From NCBI GenBank assembly GCA_003213355.1, contig QCND01000006.1, forward strand, positions 1 to 38,170: DNA of 38,170 nucleotides, given 5' to 3'. Below the pieces are notes generated by a model, which made no database searches, was not told where the DNA came from, and saw only the letters and a list, made by a program, of their open reading frames with translations. Every line of letters begins with the position of its first letter. The first letter of the stretch is position 1. This DNA comes from Prochlorococcus sp. AG-424-E20. Its GTDB lineage: Bacteria > Cyanobacteriota > Cyanobacteriia > PCC-6307 > Cyanobiaceae. Below, piece after piece: positions 24,811 to 34,965 of this stretch. The translations under genes were made by a program, and so were the position numbers.

Positions 24811-25473
24811 GTGTGCGATTTTATAAAACCAACATTAAAGCTAGCAAATCAGCAAACTCCTGTCATTATTGACTCTATGAAGACTTCTAATTTAGTTGCC
24901 ACGCATAGTAAAGAATTCATTAATGAATCCAATAATGATAAAACCTGTGGTGAAAGTGGTTATTTAAATTGTTTTATTGCTAAGGATGCCTCTAGAAAAC
25001 TTGATTTTTTAATTTTAGTTATTGAAACGCTTCAAATAAATGCAACGGACTCCCTCTTTTTGAAGGCTAATAATATTGGTTTGTCAGATGAGTTCACTAG
25101 TAGAGTTCAATTCTGGAAAATTCGATGTTCTAACCCGTTGAGGAAAAGTCACACCTTTTCATCACTCTCATCGGAGCAGATAGATTCTCTTGTTGAACTT
25201 ATTTCTTCCATGGCAGAAAGCCTTTATCCTCTTATTAGGCAATTACTTTCTTCAAAAGAATCTAAGACACTGAATCAAGAGCGATGGTTTTTATTTAGTT
25301 CACGTCTTAAGTCACTTATATCCGAGAGGATGAATGTGAAGCGTAGTTATATTACCTCCTTATTAAATGATGATAAGCATGAATTTTTTAGAGAGTTATT
25401 AGTTATTCTCTCTTTGTCATGTGGAAAAGGTGGTGCATACCGACTAAAAGCTTCTTTATATCATCAATCTTAG
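24811..25473 (+). CDS. DUF3038-family protein
   Basis: 220 residues if begun at GTG 24811; an ATG at 24877 (MKTSNLVATH) would remove 22 residues and leave a normal 84-base divergent space to apt. The core LDFLILVIETLQINATDSLF, VQFWKIRCSNPLRKSHTFSS and LRLKASLYHQS-type end match the cyanobacterial DUF3038 family, which is often directly upstream of DUF4335, as here. It is helical with no signal peptide. Function is unknown; the pairing suggests a joint role. Confidence 0.75.
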   Translation: MCDFIKPTLKLANQQTPVIIDSMKTSNLVATHSKEFINESNNDKTCGESGYLNCFIAKDASRKLDFLILVIETLQINATDSLFLKANNIGLSDEFTSRVQFWKIRCSNPLRKSHTFSSLSSEQIDSLVELISSMAESLYPLIRQLLSSKESKTLNQERWFLFSSRLKSLISERMNVKRSYITSLLNDDKHEFFRELLVILSLSCGKGGAYRLKASLYHQS

Positions 25474-25482
25474 TATATATAA

Positions 25483-26082
25483 ATGATTAATTTATCTTAT
25501 AGATTTGATCTAAACTCTTCATCTCTAGAACTTGATGGTATGCCAGATGTTTCAAATGGAGACTCTGAGAATACCATTGGTATCTTATCTTCATGGACAT
25601 TGAAAATAATCGGCTCACCTACTTTAGAGGGTGAAAAGGAACATCTTGAAAACTTGATGCAAGTAATTCTTCAGTATTCACGATCGTATATCTCTGGAAT
25701 TCGAAAAACATTTATATCAAAAAAAAGTATTGTAACAATCTCTCCATTCGGCAGTAGTCATAAATTACTTCTTAATAGTACAAAGAAAGATGTTAAGCCT
25801 CTCGAAATTATATTAGATGATTCTGAATTGTCTGATCTTACTCAATGTTTAGATCTACTGAGGTTTGATTCCAGATTTAACCTTAATTGGAATATCACTT
25901 TAGATAGACCTTATAGCAAGAGATATATTCAGTCTAGTGCTTATAAATCCAAGAAAATATTTACTTTATTTTATGCATTCATTTTATTTTTATCTGCCAG
26001 CTTCCTTATGTTATTGATCCCAACCAATAATAAATTTGATCTGAGGGAACCTACAAAATCTTCTCAAACTATAAATGAATAA
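25483..26082 (+). CDS. DUF4335-family membrane protein
   Basis: 199 residues, starting nine bases after the DUF3038 gene. The N-terminal beta domain (INLSYRFDLNSSSLELDGMP, TIGILSSWTLKIIGSPTLEG, HLENLMQVILQYSRSYISGI, then a strand with KLLLNS) and the segment LSDLTQCLDLLRFDSRFNLN fit DUF4335. One membrane helix follows near the C-terminus (FTLFYAFILFLSASFLMLLI) with a short polar end. The two families co-occur across cyanobacteria, which supports a membrane-associated complex, an inference from gene order. Confidence 0.75.
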   Translation: MINLSYRFDLNSSSLELDGMPDVSNGDSENTIGILSSWTLKIIGSPTLEGEKEHLENLMQVILQYSRSYISGIRKTFISKKSIVTISPFGSSHKLLLNSTKKDVKPLEIILDDSELSDLTQCLDLLRFDSRFNLNWNITLDRPYSKRYIQSSAYKSKKIFTLFYAFILFLSASFLMLLIPTNNKFDLREPTKSSQTINE

Positions 26083-26191
26083 GATTTATATTAACTAAGC
26101 AATATTATATGAATTGACTTTAGATTGATATATTGTCTATTAATTATTTATAATTCGCTATTAGATTAAAAATCTACTACTATTAACGAAC

Positions 26192-26197
26192 TATATT
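26192..26197 (+). promoter_or_regulatory. -10-like hexamer of the methyltransferase gene
   Basis: TATATT at 26192-26197, eight bases before the ATG at 26205. It overlaps the TTG at 26196, which would otherwise be a possible start. This argues for the ATG and for a very short leader, although such hexamers are frequent in AT-rich DNA. Confidence 0.3.
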
Positions 26198-26204
26198 GAT
26201 TAGA

Positions 26205-26855
26205 ATGAAACTCTCTACTTACGATAGGAATAAGAGTGATATTAGCGACGATGAAATCTTTTATCAACAGCCAAGATTTGTTCATCACCTTAGCGATTCA
26301 TTCAGAAATAGACTTACAAGTTTATACTCAGAGTATCTGCTTAATCATCACATTATTTTAGATTTAATGAGTAGTTGGGTAAGCCATTTACCATCAAATA
26401 TTAGTTATAAAAAAGTTATTGGTCATGGAATGAATGAAGCTGAGTTAAGTTCTAATGAAAGACTTGATAGGTTCTTCGTACAAAATTTAAATAAGAAACA
26501 AAATATGCCAATTGAAGATTCTTCTGTTGATGTTGGATTAATTGTTGCAGGCTGGCAATATCTTCAATATCCTGAAAAAGTTTCATTAGAACTATCAAGG
26601 GTTATCAAATCTGATTCATTATTGATAATCTCCTTCACTAATCGAGCATTCTGGACAAAAGCTCCAAACATCTGGACATATTCGTCAGAGGAAAAAAGAA
26701 TTGAATATGTAACTAGTGTCCTTACTTCTAATGGATGGAGGATAGAAAAAATATTCAATGAAAAAACTCAAGATAAAAAGCTTTTTGGGTTTTACTCATC
26801 AGAGAGTGATCCTTTTTTTTCAGTGATTGCAAGAAACAATAAGTCTAATTACTGA
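26205..26855 (+). CDS. SAM-dependent methyltransferase
   Basis: 216 residues from ATG 26205. It has YQQPRFVHHLSDSFRNRLTS, then HIILDLMSSWVSHLP (motif I, acidic, for SAM), KVIGHGMNEAELSSNERL, FVQNLNKKQNMPIEDSSVD, then VDVGLIVAGWQYLQYPEKVS and the post-II/III region LLIISFTNRAFWTKAPNIWT ending in a beta strand. Class I methyltransferases of the type 11 kind show this order: acidic loop, VD strand, IxFTN. The usual GxGxG is replaced by LMSSW, a known variation. The substrate is unknown. Intergenic space of 113 bases precedes it, and a terminator-like hairpin follows. Confidence 0.8.
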   Translation: MKLSTYDRNKSDISDDEIFYQQPRFVHHLSDSFRNRLTSLYSEYLLNHHIILDLMSSWVSHLPSNISYKKVIGHGMNEAELSSNERLDRFFVQNLNKKQNMPIEDSSVDVGLIVAGWQYLQYPEKVSLELSRVIKSDSLLIISFTNRAFWTKAPNIWTYSSEEKRIEYVTSVLTSNGWRIEKIFNEKTQDKKLFGFYSSESDPFFSVIARNNKSNY

Positions 26856-26863
26856 TCTACTTT

Positions 26864-26908
26864 TTATTAATACTTGTATTTAGTATAAGTTAATAATAGT
26901 TTTTTTTT
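26864..26908 (+). terminator. hairpin plus nine T bases, directly before the thioredoxin-like ATG
   Basis: The arms TTATTA.ACTTGTA (26864-26877) and TATAAGT.TAATAA (26884-26896 region) pair with one AT bulge and a G-T pair around a short loop, then T at 26900-26908. This has the form of a rho-independent terminator for the methyltransferase gene. It ends flush against the ATG at 26909, so the next gene has no room for a normal ribosome-binding site between T-run and start. Confidence 0.6.
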
Positions 26909-27217
26909 ATGTCCTGTTCTCTAATTAAATTTAGTTCTGAGGATTGTGGAACTTGTCACAGGATGAGCTTCTTTGATTCTAAAGTTGCGACCGAATTAGG
27001 TATAGAATTTATTAGCGTAAAACTACAAGATACAGTGGTTTATAGAAAATATAGACCAATATTATTAAAGCAATATCCTACAAAAGAAGGTATGGGCTGG
27101 CCTACTTATCTATTAGTTAATGATCCGGAGGGAGAATTTGAGATTATTGGTGAGCTTAAAGGTGGTATTGCTAAGGGTGATTTTAGAGAGAGACTTTCAA
27201 ACCTAATAACTAATTGA
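26909..27217 (+). CDS. thioredoxin-like protein with CGTC motif
   Basis: 102 residues from an ATG. It has KFSSEDCGTCHRMSFFDSKV (Cys13 and Cys16 in CxxC), then ELGIEFISVKLQDTVVYRKY, a cis-Pro-type segment MGWPTYLLVNDPEG, and FEIIGELKGGIAKGDFRERL. This is a thioredoxin fold with CGTC instead of CGPC and no Trp before the motif, so it is probably a specialised disulfide reductase or a partner-specific thiol protein in the cytoplasm. It sits between a plus-strand terminator-like hairpin and the convergent small membrane-protein gene. Confidence 0.8.
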   Translation: MSCSLIKFSSEDCGTCHRMSFFDSKVATELGIEFISVKLQDTVVYRKYRPILLKQYPTKEGMGWPTYLLVNDPEGEFEIIGELKGGIAKGDFRERLSNLITN

Positions 27218-27224
27218 TCTTCAA

Positions 27225-27458
27225 TTAATTGACTGGTTGCATCAAGCCACCACTTCCAGAGTCAGAATCATCATCGTCGTTTCCGGCATCTACAGTCAAA
27301 AGTGTATACACCCCTAAAGCTAAAAGACTTATCATTCCGCTAAAAAGGCTGAGTCCATATTGGTTTGAACTAATTTCTATTACTTCACCCAAGGTAAAAA
27401 TACTCAAATTTTGGTGACTATAGCAATCTTTTACTTTTAAGGCATTTTGTTCAACCAA
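27225..27458 (-). CDS. small membrane protein with acidic tail
   Basis: Up to 77 residues. A membrane helix (SLFSGMISLLALGVYTLLTV) is followed by DAGNDDDDSDSGSGGLMQPV ending N, a short Asp/Ser/Gly tail. The start is unclear: the frame opens with a TTG at 27458, other TTGs lie at 27407 and 27392 (LGEVIEISSN), and there is no ATG before the helix. The conserved-looking part starts near 27386. The Asp-rich tail could bind cations. No family is recognised. Confidence 0.6.
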   Translation of the reverse strand: MVEQNALKVKDCYSHQNLSIFTLGEVIEISSNQYGLSLFSGMISLLALGVYTLLTVDAGNDDDDSDSGSGGLMQPVN

Positions 27459-27503
27459 TTGATTAATTGACCGCTTATTTTTCTGAATTGAAAATTTGAT
27501 TTA

Positions 27504-30500
27504 TTAAGCGTTTATTTCTGAATTCATAAGTTTTAGCCATTCTGTTAATTGATCTAGAAGTTTATCGCTATCCAAGATTCCGAGCCCTCGAATAGTCACC
27601 GTTGAACACCTATCCCCTTTCTTGTAAATAAATCTTCCATGAAGATGATTAGCTAAACCTTTTCTTAGTAACTTGAATGCTGGCTCATCCATCATTGTCT
27701 CAAGCTCAACATTTGGTTTGGATAACTTGATTCTTGAGAAGCCACACTTTTTAGCGATTATTTTTAATTTCATTACTTCTATTAATGATTCAACTGCTTT
27801 TGGTAATGTTCCATATCTATCAACCAAGTTGCTAGCAAATTGAACTAATGAATCATTGTTTTCGCATTGTGTGGCTAATCTATATGCATTTATTTTTTCA
27901 TCTGGATCAGTTATCCAATCTCCCGGTATAAAAGCTGTAACAGGTAGATCTATTTGAGTATCGTCAACACTAGGAATGTCTTGCCCCTGTATTTCGGCAA
28001 TAGTTTCCTGCAATAATTCCATATACAAATCAAATCCTATTGTTTCCATTTGTCCGCTTTGTTCAATACCTAAGATATTTCCAACGCCTCTAATTTCCAT
28101 GTCCCTCATGGCTAACTGATAACCACTACCCAAATCACTAAATTCTTTTATAGCCTTTAAACGTTGCCTTGAGGTCTCATTTAATTTCTCATCGCTTGGA
28201 TAAAATAACCAAGCATGTGCTTGTACTCCACTTCGGCCTACTCTGCCTCTCAATTGGTAAAGTTGAGATAAACCAAACTTGTGAGAATCTTCAATTAAAA
28301 TAGTATTTACTCTAGGAATATCTAATCCACTTTCTACAATAGTTGTACAAAGCAAGATATCGGCTTCTCCTGCATTAAATGCAAGCATTGCATTCTCTAA
28401 TGCTCCCTCCTCCATTTGACCATGTGCAATCAATAATTTCACATTTGGGATCATAATTTTTAATTTCTCTGCTACATCTTCTATTCCTTTTATTCGAGGA
28501 ACAATATAAAATATTTGGCCACCTCTATCAATCTCTTGTGAAATTGCACTTCTTATTATTTCATTATCGAGAGGTGCTAAGTGTGTTTTAATTGGCCTTC
28601 GTAGGGGAGGCGGTGTTGTTATTAAACTCATTTCACGGACACCAGAAAGACTCATATAGAGTGTTCTTGGAATTGGAGTCGCTGAAAGGGTTAATACATC
28701 TACACTTTTTTTTAACTCCTTTATTTTCTCTTTTTGATTAACTCCAAAACGTTGTTCTTCATCTATAACTAGAAGTCCCAAGTCCTTATAAACTAATTTT
28801 TTGTTCAAGAGCTGATGTGTACCAACAACTGCATCAATTTGTCCATCTTTCAGGCCACTAACTATATGTTTTTTTTCACTATTTGTTTTAAATCGATTGA
28901 GTAATGAAACTTTTATAGGATAAGGAGCAAATCGATCAGAAATAGTTCTCCAATGTTGTTGAGATAATACAGTCGTTGGTGCTAACAAAGCTATTTGTTT
29001 TCCTGAGGTAATAGCCTTAAATATTGCTCGTATAGCAACTTCTGTTTTCCCAAATCCAACATCGCCGCAAACTAATCTATCCATTGGCTTTTCACTTTCC
29101 ATATCAGATTTAACTTGAGATGTAGCTGTTGCTTGATCAGGTGTAAGTGCGTATGGAAATGAGTCTTCTAATTCGTTTTGCCAGGGCCCATCACATGGAA
29201 ATTTATACCCTTTTTCTTTACTTCTTTCTGCATATAACTTAATTAAATCAATAGCAACTTTTTTAACGGATTTCTTTGCCTTTTCCTTTATTTTGTTCCA
29301 ATTAGCTCCTCCTAATTTACTAATTGTAGGAGTCTTTGCATTTGAACTTCTATACCTACCTAAACTTCCAAGTTGATCTGCCGCAACACTTAGCTTTCCA
29401 TCCATATATTTTATTACCAAATAATCTCTAGACTCTCCATTAATATTTAGTTTTTCAATTTTCTGAAATAAACCAATTCCATGATTTCTATGAACAACAT
29501 AATCGCCTGGTTTCATCTTATTAGGATCTATCTTTTTACTTTGAGATTGTTTTCTTCTTCTTATATAACCAGTTGTAGAAATATTTTGTTGTCCGAAAAA
29601 CTCCTTATCTGTTAATAGTGCAATTTTCCATGCAGGAAGATAAAATCCTTCAATTTCACCCTCATTTTTATTTTTAATAGCTACTGGAATATTGTCATCG
29701 ATAATATTATTTATACCATTAAGATCGGTATTATTAGGTATAAACTTTGAGATACATTCATGTTCTTCTAACAAAGAAACTGCACGACTAGGTTGTGCTG
29801 AAATAATCCAAATAGAATATTTATTCTTAATGTAATCTTTTAAAGATAAACTTATTTTACCGTATTGATTAGGTAGCCAATTATGAACTTTGCTTGAAAT
29901 ACTAAAAACATTCGTTTTCTTTGTAGTGTCTTCTAAATCTGTTATATCAATACCTTTATAATTATTTAGAGAATTATATATATCATTAATGTCTTTATGA
30001 AGATTAGGTTTAAATATAGCCTTTATTGCTTCACTATCTTTTTTCGTAGTAATTACATCTGTATAATTTTCATTAACGATATTATACCAAGCTTTTCCAT
30101 GAGATATACCTTGAAGCCTCTCATCAACCACAATAAATGTCTTATCATCTAAGTAATCTAATAATGATGAAGGCTTATCAAATGCAACTCCTAAATATTT
30201 TTTTGCTGAATCCAATTTATTTGAATTTACTAACTCAGAGAACTCATCATTAGTAAATAAACTCGATATATCCTTGTTGTCAGTTAATATAAGCTTATTA
30301 ATGATTAGTGGATCAAAACCTGTGGGTGTTATGCATACATTGTTGATTTGATCTAATGACCTTTGTGAAATTGGATCAAATTCTTTAATCTTATCTAATA
30401 GATCACCAAATAACTCTAATCTAATGGGAAGTTCACTACTAACAGGGTAAATATCAATAATATCTCCACGTCTTGTCCATGTTCCTTCTTGATCTATATT

Positions 30501-31007
30501 ATTAGACTTGATATATCCACTTTCACTCAATTTTAAAGATAAATCACTTAGATTTATTTCATCACCTACGTTTAATTTAATACACTTTTCTTTAATGTAT
30601 TCAAATGGGGGCAGATGTGGTTGTAAAGATCTTTCGGTTGCAATTATTGCGATATTCTCATCATCTTTTAATTCCAATATATCGCTTAGTACTTGTAATT
30701 GACCCCAAATGATTTCTGAAGTAACCTGGGTAGCTTCATATGGTGAGACTTCACTTGTTGGATATAAACATGTCTTAGTCCAACCGCAGTCTTTTACGAG
30801 GGGATACCATCTAGTAGCATCTTCTAATGTTGGGACAATTACTAATAATCTTTTGGACTCATTTTTAGCAAGAGAAGTTGTTATTAATGCCTTTGCTGTC
30901 CGTGATGCTCCTGTTAATATTAATCTTTCTTCTCTATTTGTTCGTTCAATCAACTCAGTTGTTAAATGATGCTTTTCTAAATACTTTGCTATTGACTCTA
31001 AGGACAC
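27504..31007 (-). CDS. mfd: transcription-repair coupling factor
   Basis: 1167 residues from a GTG. The order matches Mfd: UvrB-like N-domains (RRGDIIDIYPVSSELPIRLE), the RNA-polymerase-interacting CarD/TRCF Tudor module (GDYVVHRNHGIGLFQKIEKL), then helicase motifs with Walker A GDVGFGKTEVAIRA (about 648), DEEQRFGVNQKEK, TLSATPIPRTLYMS, GLDIPRVNTILIEDSHKFGL and LRGRVGRSGVQ, and a C-terminal TRCF domain. It releases stalled RNA polymerase and recruits UvrA. The length is near the usual 1150-1170. It is convergent with nothing close; the next small gene begins 45 bases downstream on the same strand. Confidence 0.97.
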   Translation of the reverse strand: MSLESIAKYLEKHHLTTELIERTNREERLILTGASRTAKALITTSLAKNESKRLLVIVPTLEDATRWYPLVKDCGWTKTCLYPTSEVSPYEATQVTSEIIWGQLQVLSDILELKDDENIAIIATERSLQPHLPPFEYIKEKCIKLNVGDEINLSDLSLKLSESGYIKSNNIDQEGTWTRRGDIIDIYPVSSELPIRLELFGDLLDKIKEFDPISQRSLDQINNVCITPTGFDPLIINKLILTDNKDISSLFTNDEFSELVNSNKLDSAKKYLGVAFDKPSSLLDYLDDKTFIVVDERLQGISHGKAWYNIVNENYTDVITTKKDSEAIKAIFKPNLHKDINDIYNSLNNYKGIDITDLEDTTKKTNVFSISSKVHNWLPNQYGKISLSLKDYIKNKYSIWIISAQPSRAVSLLEEHECISKFIPNNTDLNGINNIIDDNIPVAIKNKNEGEIEGFYLPAWKIALLTDKEFFGQQNISTTGYIRRRKQSQSKKIDPNKMKPGDYVVHRNHGIGLFQKIEKLNINGESRDYLVIKYMDGKLSVAADQLGSLGRYRSSNAKTPTISKLGGANWNKIKEKAKKSVKKVAIDLIKLYAERSKEKGYKFPCDGPWQNELEDSFPYALTPDQATATSQVKSDMESEKPMDRLVCGDVGFGKTEVAIRAIFKAITSGKQIALLAPTTVLSQQHWRTISDRFAPYPIKVSLLNRFKTNSEKKHIVSGLKDGQIDAVVGTHQLLNKKLVYKDLGLLVIDEEQRFGVNQKEKIKELKKSVDVLTLSATPIPRTLYMSLSGVREMSLITTPPPLRRPIKTHLAPLDNEIIRSAISQEIDRGGQIFYIVPRIKGIEDVAEKLKIMIPNVKLLIAHGQMEEGALENAMLAFNAGEADILLCTTIVESGLDIPRVNTILIEDSHKFGLSQLYQLRGRVGRSGVQAHAWLFYPSDEKLNETSRQRLKAIKEFSDLGSGYQLAMRDMEIRGVGNILGIEQSGQMETIGFDLYMELLQETIAEIQGQDIPSVDDTQIDLPVTAFIPGDWITDPDEKINAYRLATQCENNDSLVQFASNLVDRYGTLPKAVESLIEVMKLKIIAKKCGFSRIKLSKPNVELETMMDEPAFKLLRKGLANHLHGRFIYKKGDRCSTVTIRGLGILDSDKLLDQLTEWLKLMNSEINA

Positions 31008-31070
31008 TACTCTTTTTTACTTATTTTTATCTAATTAACCATAACATTTTAATAGTCTTGTTGAGAAGGC

Positions 31071-31763
31071 TTAATGAGCTAGATATTCATTTCGAATCAA
31101 TTTTAGCTTCTCAACAAATGATACTAATTGCGTTTCACTAAGTTCCTTTCTAGTTAAAACATTAAACTCCTTTTGTAGATATTCTCGTCCCTGTTTATGA
31201 TCCCATGATAAATCCCTAAGTATACTGTCAGACTCTTCTATTAATGTATTGAGATTCCCATTTGATACTTTGAATTGATTTGGAATATCAGTCTTTTTTA
31301 ATAGACTTAGATACTTCACTATATCAGCATAGCTAGTTATTTTATTTCGATTATTATAACCAAATGTTTTTTCTAGGAAATTTATTTCATCATCTCTGGA
31401 CCATTTTAGCCGTTCAATTTCTGCATCTATCGCTGTTAATTCGCTACTCCAATCATTTGGCTCATGATTGATATTAATATCTACAACCTTTTCTCTTTTT
31501 GGTAATTCACCCTTTTCCCTATTAGGAAGTTCATTTCTTAATGGAGTTTTGGTTTTATGTTCATTATTAGTATTTATACTCGACACAGCTTTTGTAACTG
31601 CATTTATCCTTTCATTCAGTCTTGATATGGCTTTATCTTCTGCAACTTCTACTGTTGGCCCCTCTGCTAGAGCACTTCCTAAATTTCTGTCATTATGCCA
31701 ACCATTTACTTGAACAACAGCTTTATTTTCTGATATGTGGCAAAGCTTTGATTCGATTCTCAT
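31071..31763 (-). CDS. conserved picocyanobacterial hypothetical protein, 230 aa
   Basis: 230 residues in three parts: an N-terminal alpha/beta segment of about 60 residues (KLCHISENKAVVQVNGWHND, GPTVEVAEDKAISRLNERIN), a polar Lys/Asn-rich linker (about 65-110), and a helical C-terminal part with repeated pattern LKWSRDDEINFLEKTFGYNN and LSWDHKQGREYLQKEFNV. The pattern W-x-x-x-x-x-x-x-x-L-x-x-x-F occurs twice, 70 residues apart. The N-terminal region recalls Rad52-like single-strand-annealing folds but is too short to insist. It is 63 bases upstream of mfd on the same strand, a possible repair association. Confidence 0.6.
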   Translation of the reverse strand: MRIESKLCHISENKAVVQVNGWHNDRNLGSALAEGPTVEVAEDKAISRLNERINAVTKAVSSINTNNEHKTKTPLRNELPNREKGELPKREKVVDININHEPNDWSSELTAIDAEIERLKWSRDDEINFLEKTFGYNNRNKITSYADIVKYLSLLKKTDIPNQFKVSNGNLNTLIEESDSILRDLSWDHKQGREYLQKEFNVLTRKELSETQLVSFVEKLKLIRNEYLAH

Positions 31764-31849
31764 AACCCTATTGACTTAACACTGAATTGAATAATTAGAG
31801 TTAACATATACCAAACAGACAATATTAATAGCTCTTTTTCTTTAATTTA

Positions 31850-32572
31850 ATGGATTCAGCATCTCTCAGATCCTTAACTCCTTTACTGGATGGTATTGAT
31901 AGATGGGTTGAACTAGCTCCTCTTTTGCCTGTTATTGTTTCATTAGAGCTTGTATTGTCAGCTGATAACGCAGTGGCTCTTGCTTCAATAACTAAGAATC
32001 TGAATAATATTGATCTGCAAAGAAAAGCACTAAATATTGGTATATTTAACGCTTTATTATTAAGAATACTTGTAATTCTTACGGCTCAATTTTTCTTAAA
32101 CTTTTGGCCAGCTAAGCTTATTGGTGGTATTTATTTGATTTCTCTTTCAATTTCAAAGTTTTTATCTTTGAACAACAAAGGTGCTGATAAAAATTTAAAT
32201 GAAAATAGTGAAAAATCTAATATTTCATTATTTAAGGTAATTCTTCTATTGTCAGTAACTGATTTAGCTTTTTCTATAGATAGTATTACCGCAGCTGTCG
32301 CAATAAGCGATCAATTCCTTTTAGTGATTACTGGAGCAATTATTGGAGTTATCGCATTACGTTTCACATCTGGACTATTTATTAAATGGCTGGAGGTATA
32401 TATTAATTTAGAAAAAGCTGGTTATATTGCAGTTGGACTTATTGGATTAAAGTTAATCATTCAATTAGTATTATTCAAATTAGTTATACCTGAATATTTA
32501 TTCTTCTTGGTAATGTTATTTCTTTTTATTTGGGGCTTTTCAAAGAAGAATAGTTATATTAATAATGTTTAG
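31850..32572 (+). CDS. TerC-family membrane protein
   Basis: 240 residues with about seven membrane helices. The signatures are [18 protein letters not shown] near the N-terminus and the mirrored [20 protein letters not shown] in the middle, the acid-containing motifs of TerC (E/D-x-x-L-S-x-D-N-A and D-x-x-F-S-x-D-S). TerC proteins have been linked to Mn2+ efflux and metalation of exported proteins, and the plant homologue to thylakoid biogenesis. It converges with fmt and the two stop codons overlap by four bases. Confidence 0.88.
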   Translation: MDSASLRSLTPLLDGIDRWVELAPLLPVIVSLELVLSADNAVALASITKNLNNIDLQRKALNIGIFNALLLRILVILTAQFFLNFWPAKLIGGIYLISLSISKFLSLNNKGADKNLNENSEKSNISLFKVILLLSVTDLAFSIDSITAAVAISDQFLLVITGAIIGVIALRFTSGLFIKWLEVYINLEKAGYIAVGLIGLKLIIQLVLFKLVIPEYLFFLVMLFLFIWGFSKKNSYINNV

Positions 32573-33579
32573 CTTCCAAGTTTATCATTGATGCTAAGAT
32601 TTGACTGAATTGATAACGTATAACTGTCTGTTGCTTTTTTGCCTTCTAACTGTGCATATTTAATTAGAATAGGATAATCATTTGTCATTATTTTTATACC
32701 AATTTGTTTATTTATCATAATTATTTCTCCAGGTATACTATTTGTTTTTGATTGATTTTTTATATCTTGACATTCTTTAGATTGATTATTATCGAAAGAT
32801 ATGCTTACTTCTAAAATCTTTATTCTTTTAGCATTGTAAAATGTATAGGCATTTGGGTATAATCCTTGAATAGTTTTTATTATCTTTCTCGCATCTTGAT
32901 TCCAATTAATTAAATTGTCTTCTTTTGTTATTTGTCTTGCATAACTAGGACTACCTTTTAAATTTGCTTGGTCTATTGCATTCAATTGTTTAAGTCTTGA
33001 TGATTTGTTTAATCCTTTGGTTAGCTCGATTTTTTCAAGTGATCTAAGTAGAAGTTTTGATGACATTTTCGATAGTCTATTAGTAAGGATCTCAAGATTG
33101 TCTGAATCTTTTATAACTGTTGACTCTTGTTCAATAACTGGTCCTGTATCTAAGCCCTCTTCCATTGACATAATACAAATACCTGTCTTTGCATCATCAT
33201 TAATTATGCTCCACTGAATTGGAGCTGCTCCTCTCCAAACAGGAAGTAGAGAAGCGTGGCTATTCCAGCATCCAAGTTTTGGCTGATCTAATATTTCTTT
33301 TGGAAGAATTTGACCAAAAGCAACAACTAGATAAACATCAGCTTTCAAATTTATGAGTGTCTCTTTCGTTTTTTGATCTTTACTTATTGAATGTGTTGCA
33401 TAGACAGGTATGGATAGATCTATAGCAGCTTCTTTTACTGGGGATGGTGATAAATTGTTGCCCCTTCCGCGCTTTCTGTCTGGTTGTGTAACTACAGCTA
33501 TAACTTCGTGGCCCGCCTTAACGATGGTTTTTAAGTTTTCTGCGGCATATTTAGGCGTTCCCCAAAAAACTATCTTCAC
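32569..33579 (-). CDS. fmt: methionyl-tRNA formyltransferase
   Basis: 336 residues from an ATG. It has [78 protein letters not shown] (Asn/His active site and tRNA loop), [10 protein letters not shown] and a C-terminal domain with [17 protein letters not shown]. It formylates Met-tRNAfMet using 10-formyl-THF, a functional link to the folate gene folP in the same window. Its ATG overlaps the tldE stop by four bases, indicating coupled translation. Confidence 0.95.
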   Translation of the reverse strand: MKIVFWGTPKYAAENLKTIVKAGHEVIAVVTQPDRKRGRGNNLSPSPVKEAAIDLSIPVYATHSISKDQKTKETLINLKADVYLVVAFGQILPKEILDQPKLGCWNSHASLLPVWRGAAPIQWSIINDDAKTGICIMSMEEGLDTGPVIEQESTVIKDSDNLEILTNRLSKMSSKLLLRSLEKIELTKGLNKSSRLKQLNAIDQANLKGSPSYARQITKEDNLINWNQDARKIIKTIQGLYPNAYTFYNAKRIKILEVSISFDNNQSKECQDIKNQSKTNSIPGEIIMINKQIGIKIMTNDYPILIKYAQLEGKKATDSYTLSIQSNLSINDKLGS

Positions 33580-34964
33580 GCTTCCCCAGTAATTGACATG
33601 TTCTCAACCCAAACATGTGGGCTGATACCTTGATGAGTAACTATCTGCTCATCTTCGATTTTTACAATGCTTGATAAGACTTTTAAAATATCTCCAGCAA
33701 CTGTAGCGGCTTCAATTGAGGTCTTCTTACCATCATTAACTATCCAACCATCAAAGGGCAAGGAGAAGGAGCCTTGACTAGCTTTGACTCCAGAATGAAT
33801 CGCAGATAGCTCATCTATCAATATGTATTCTTTAATTGTATTTTTAATGCTTAGGCTTTCATCTTTATCCAATTCAGATTCACTTTTGCTTACGACTAGC
33901 CAATCTGGAGAAACAGATACCTTAGCGCCTAAACCCGCATGCCCAGTAGGTCTAACACCAAATTTCCTTGCAGTTGCCTCTGAATGAAGTAGTTGAGTCA
34001 AAATACCGTTTGTGACCAATTGGATATTTTGTGTTGGTGTCCCTTCACCATCAAAACTAAAACCTCCAACATTTTTTGGATGAAGACCTTCGTCGCTTAT
34101 GTTTAAATTTGGAACTGAAATTTGATTACCTAGTGAGTCTTCGTTCATTAAACTTAGACCATCAATAATTGATCGTGCATTAAACATTGAACTAAATGCA
34201 CTTATTAGTTGAAGAAAGGCCTCAGGAGTAAAACAAACAAGATACTTGTTTGTTTCTATTGATTTATAATCTAAATGACTTATTAACTTATTAGATGTTT
34301 CACTTATACAAGAATCAATATCAAGTTCTTCTAAATCAGAGTTTATTCTTATACCTCCTGCACTTCTAGGTTTTTTATTTTCTGCCTCAGCCTTTGCATA
34401 CAAATATATTGAAGATTGTGATAATTTCATATGTCTATTAGCACCTTCACTATTTATATATATTCTTTCCATATAACTTTCATTTAAACCATTATAAGGA
34501 ACAGAATCTATTGCTTGATGAGTATTAATCAATTTTTTTTCAGCCTTTTTTAGAATACTAAGTAACTCATCAATTGTATGGGAATTAGAAATTTTAGGAG
34601 TAATTTCTTCTAATTCTGATTTAGCTAATGAGGAGAACTCTGGAGATTCCTTTTCATTACCAAAAAGGCTAGCTTCAATTGCTCCTTTCATTGCTTTTTT
34701 AATTCCTTCACTTGTTAGGTCTGAGGTACTAGTTATTCCTACTTGATTGTTTTTATTCCAAACTCTTAAAGTCATTGAATTTCTTTGGGAACCTTTTAAT
34801 TGTTTAGCATTTCCTTGCTGAACTTGAACAGATATATCCCTACTGGAGGATGCACCTATATCCCATTTATTTATAGATGACTCTTCACTATATTTTTTTA
34901 AAAGATCATTCAATCTAATTGGATCTAACTCACTAGTTTTAGGATTAGTTTTTGTTATATTCAT
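33576..34964 (-). CDS. pmbA: TldE/PmbA metalloprotease subunit
   Basis: 462 residues. TldD/PmbA family marks are [20 protein letters not shown] at the N-terminus, a beta-rich core with [60 protein letters not shown] and [20 protein letters not shown]. It lacks an HExxxH metal motif, as expected for the non-catalytic E subunit of the TldD-TldE heterodimer. The complex degrades unfolded peptides and matures peptides such as microcin B17 in enterobacteria. It starts 1 base after the tldD stop, with GGGAGGT inside the tldD end serving as ribosome-binding site. Confidence 0.92.
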   Translation of the reverse strand: MNITKTNPKTSELDPIRLNDLLKKYSEESSINKWDIGASSSRDISVQVQQGNAKQLKGSQRNSMTLRVWNKNNQVGITSTSDLTSEGIKKAMKGAIEASLFGNEKESPEFSSLAKSELEEITPKISNSHTIDELLSILKKAEKKLINTHQAIDSVPYNGLNESYMERIYINSEGANRHMKLSQSSIYLYAKAEAENKKPRSAGGIRINSDLEELDIDSCISETSNKLISHLDYKSIETNKYLVCFTPEAFLQLISAFSSMFNARSIIDGLSLMNEDSLGNQISVPNLNISDEGLHPKNVGGFSFDGEGTPTQNIQLVTNGILTQLLHSEATARKFGVRPTGHAGLGAKVSVSPDWLVVSKSESELDKDESLSIKNTIKEYILIDELSAIHSGVKASQGSFSLPFDGWIVNDGKKTSIEAATVAGDILKVLSSIVKIEDEQIVTHQGISPHVWVENMSITGEA

Positions 34965-34965
34965 T

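Noticed and set aside
27473..27526. Imperfect direct repeat of 17 bases at the mfd end
   Set aside because: Three mismatches in AT-rich DNA with no flanking structure; likely chance.
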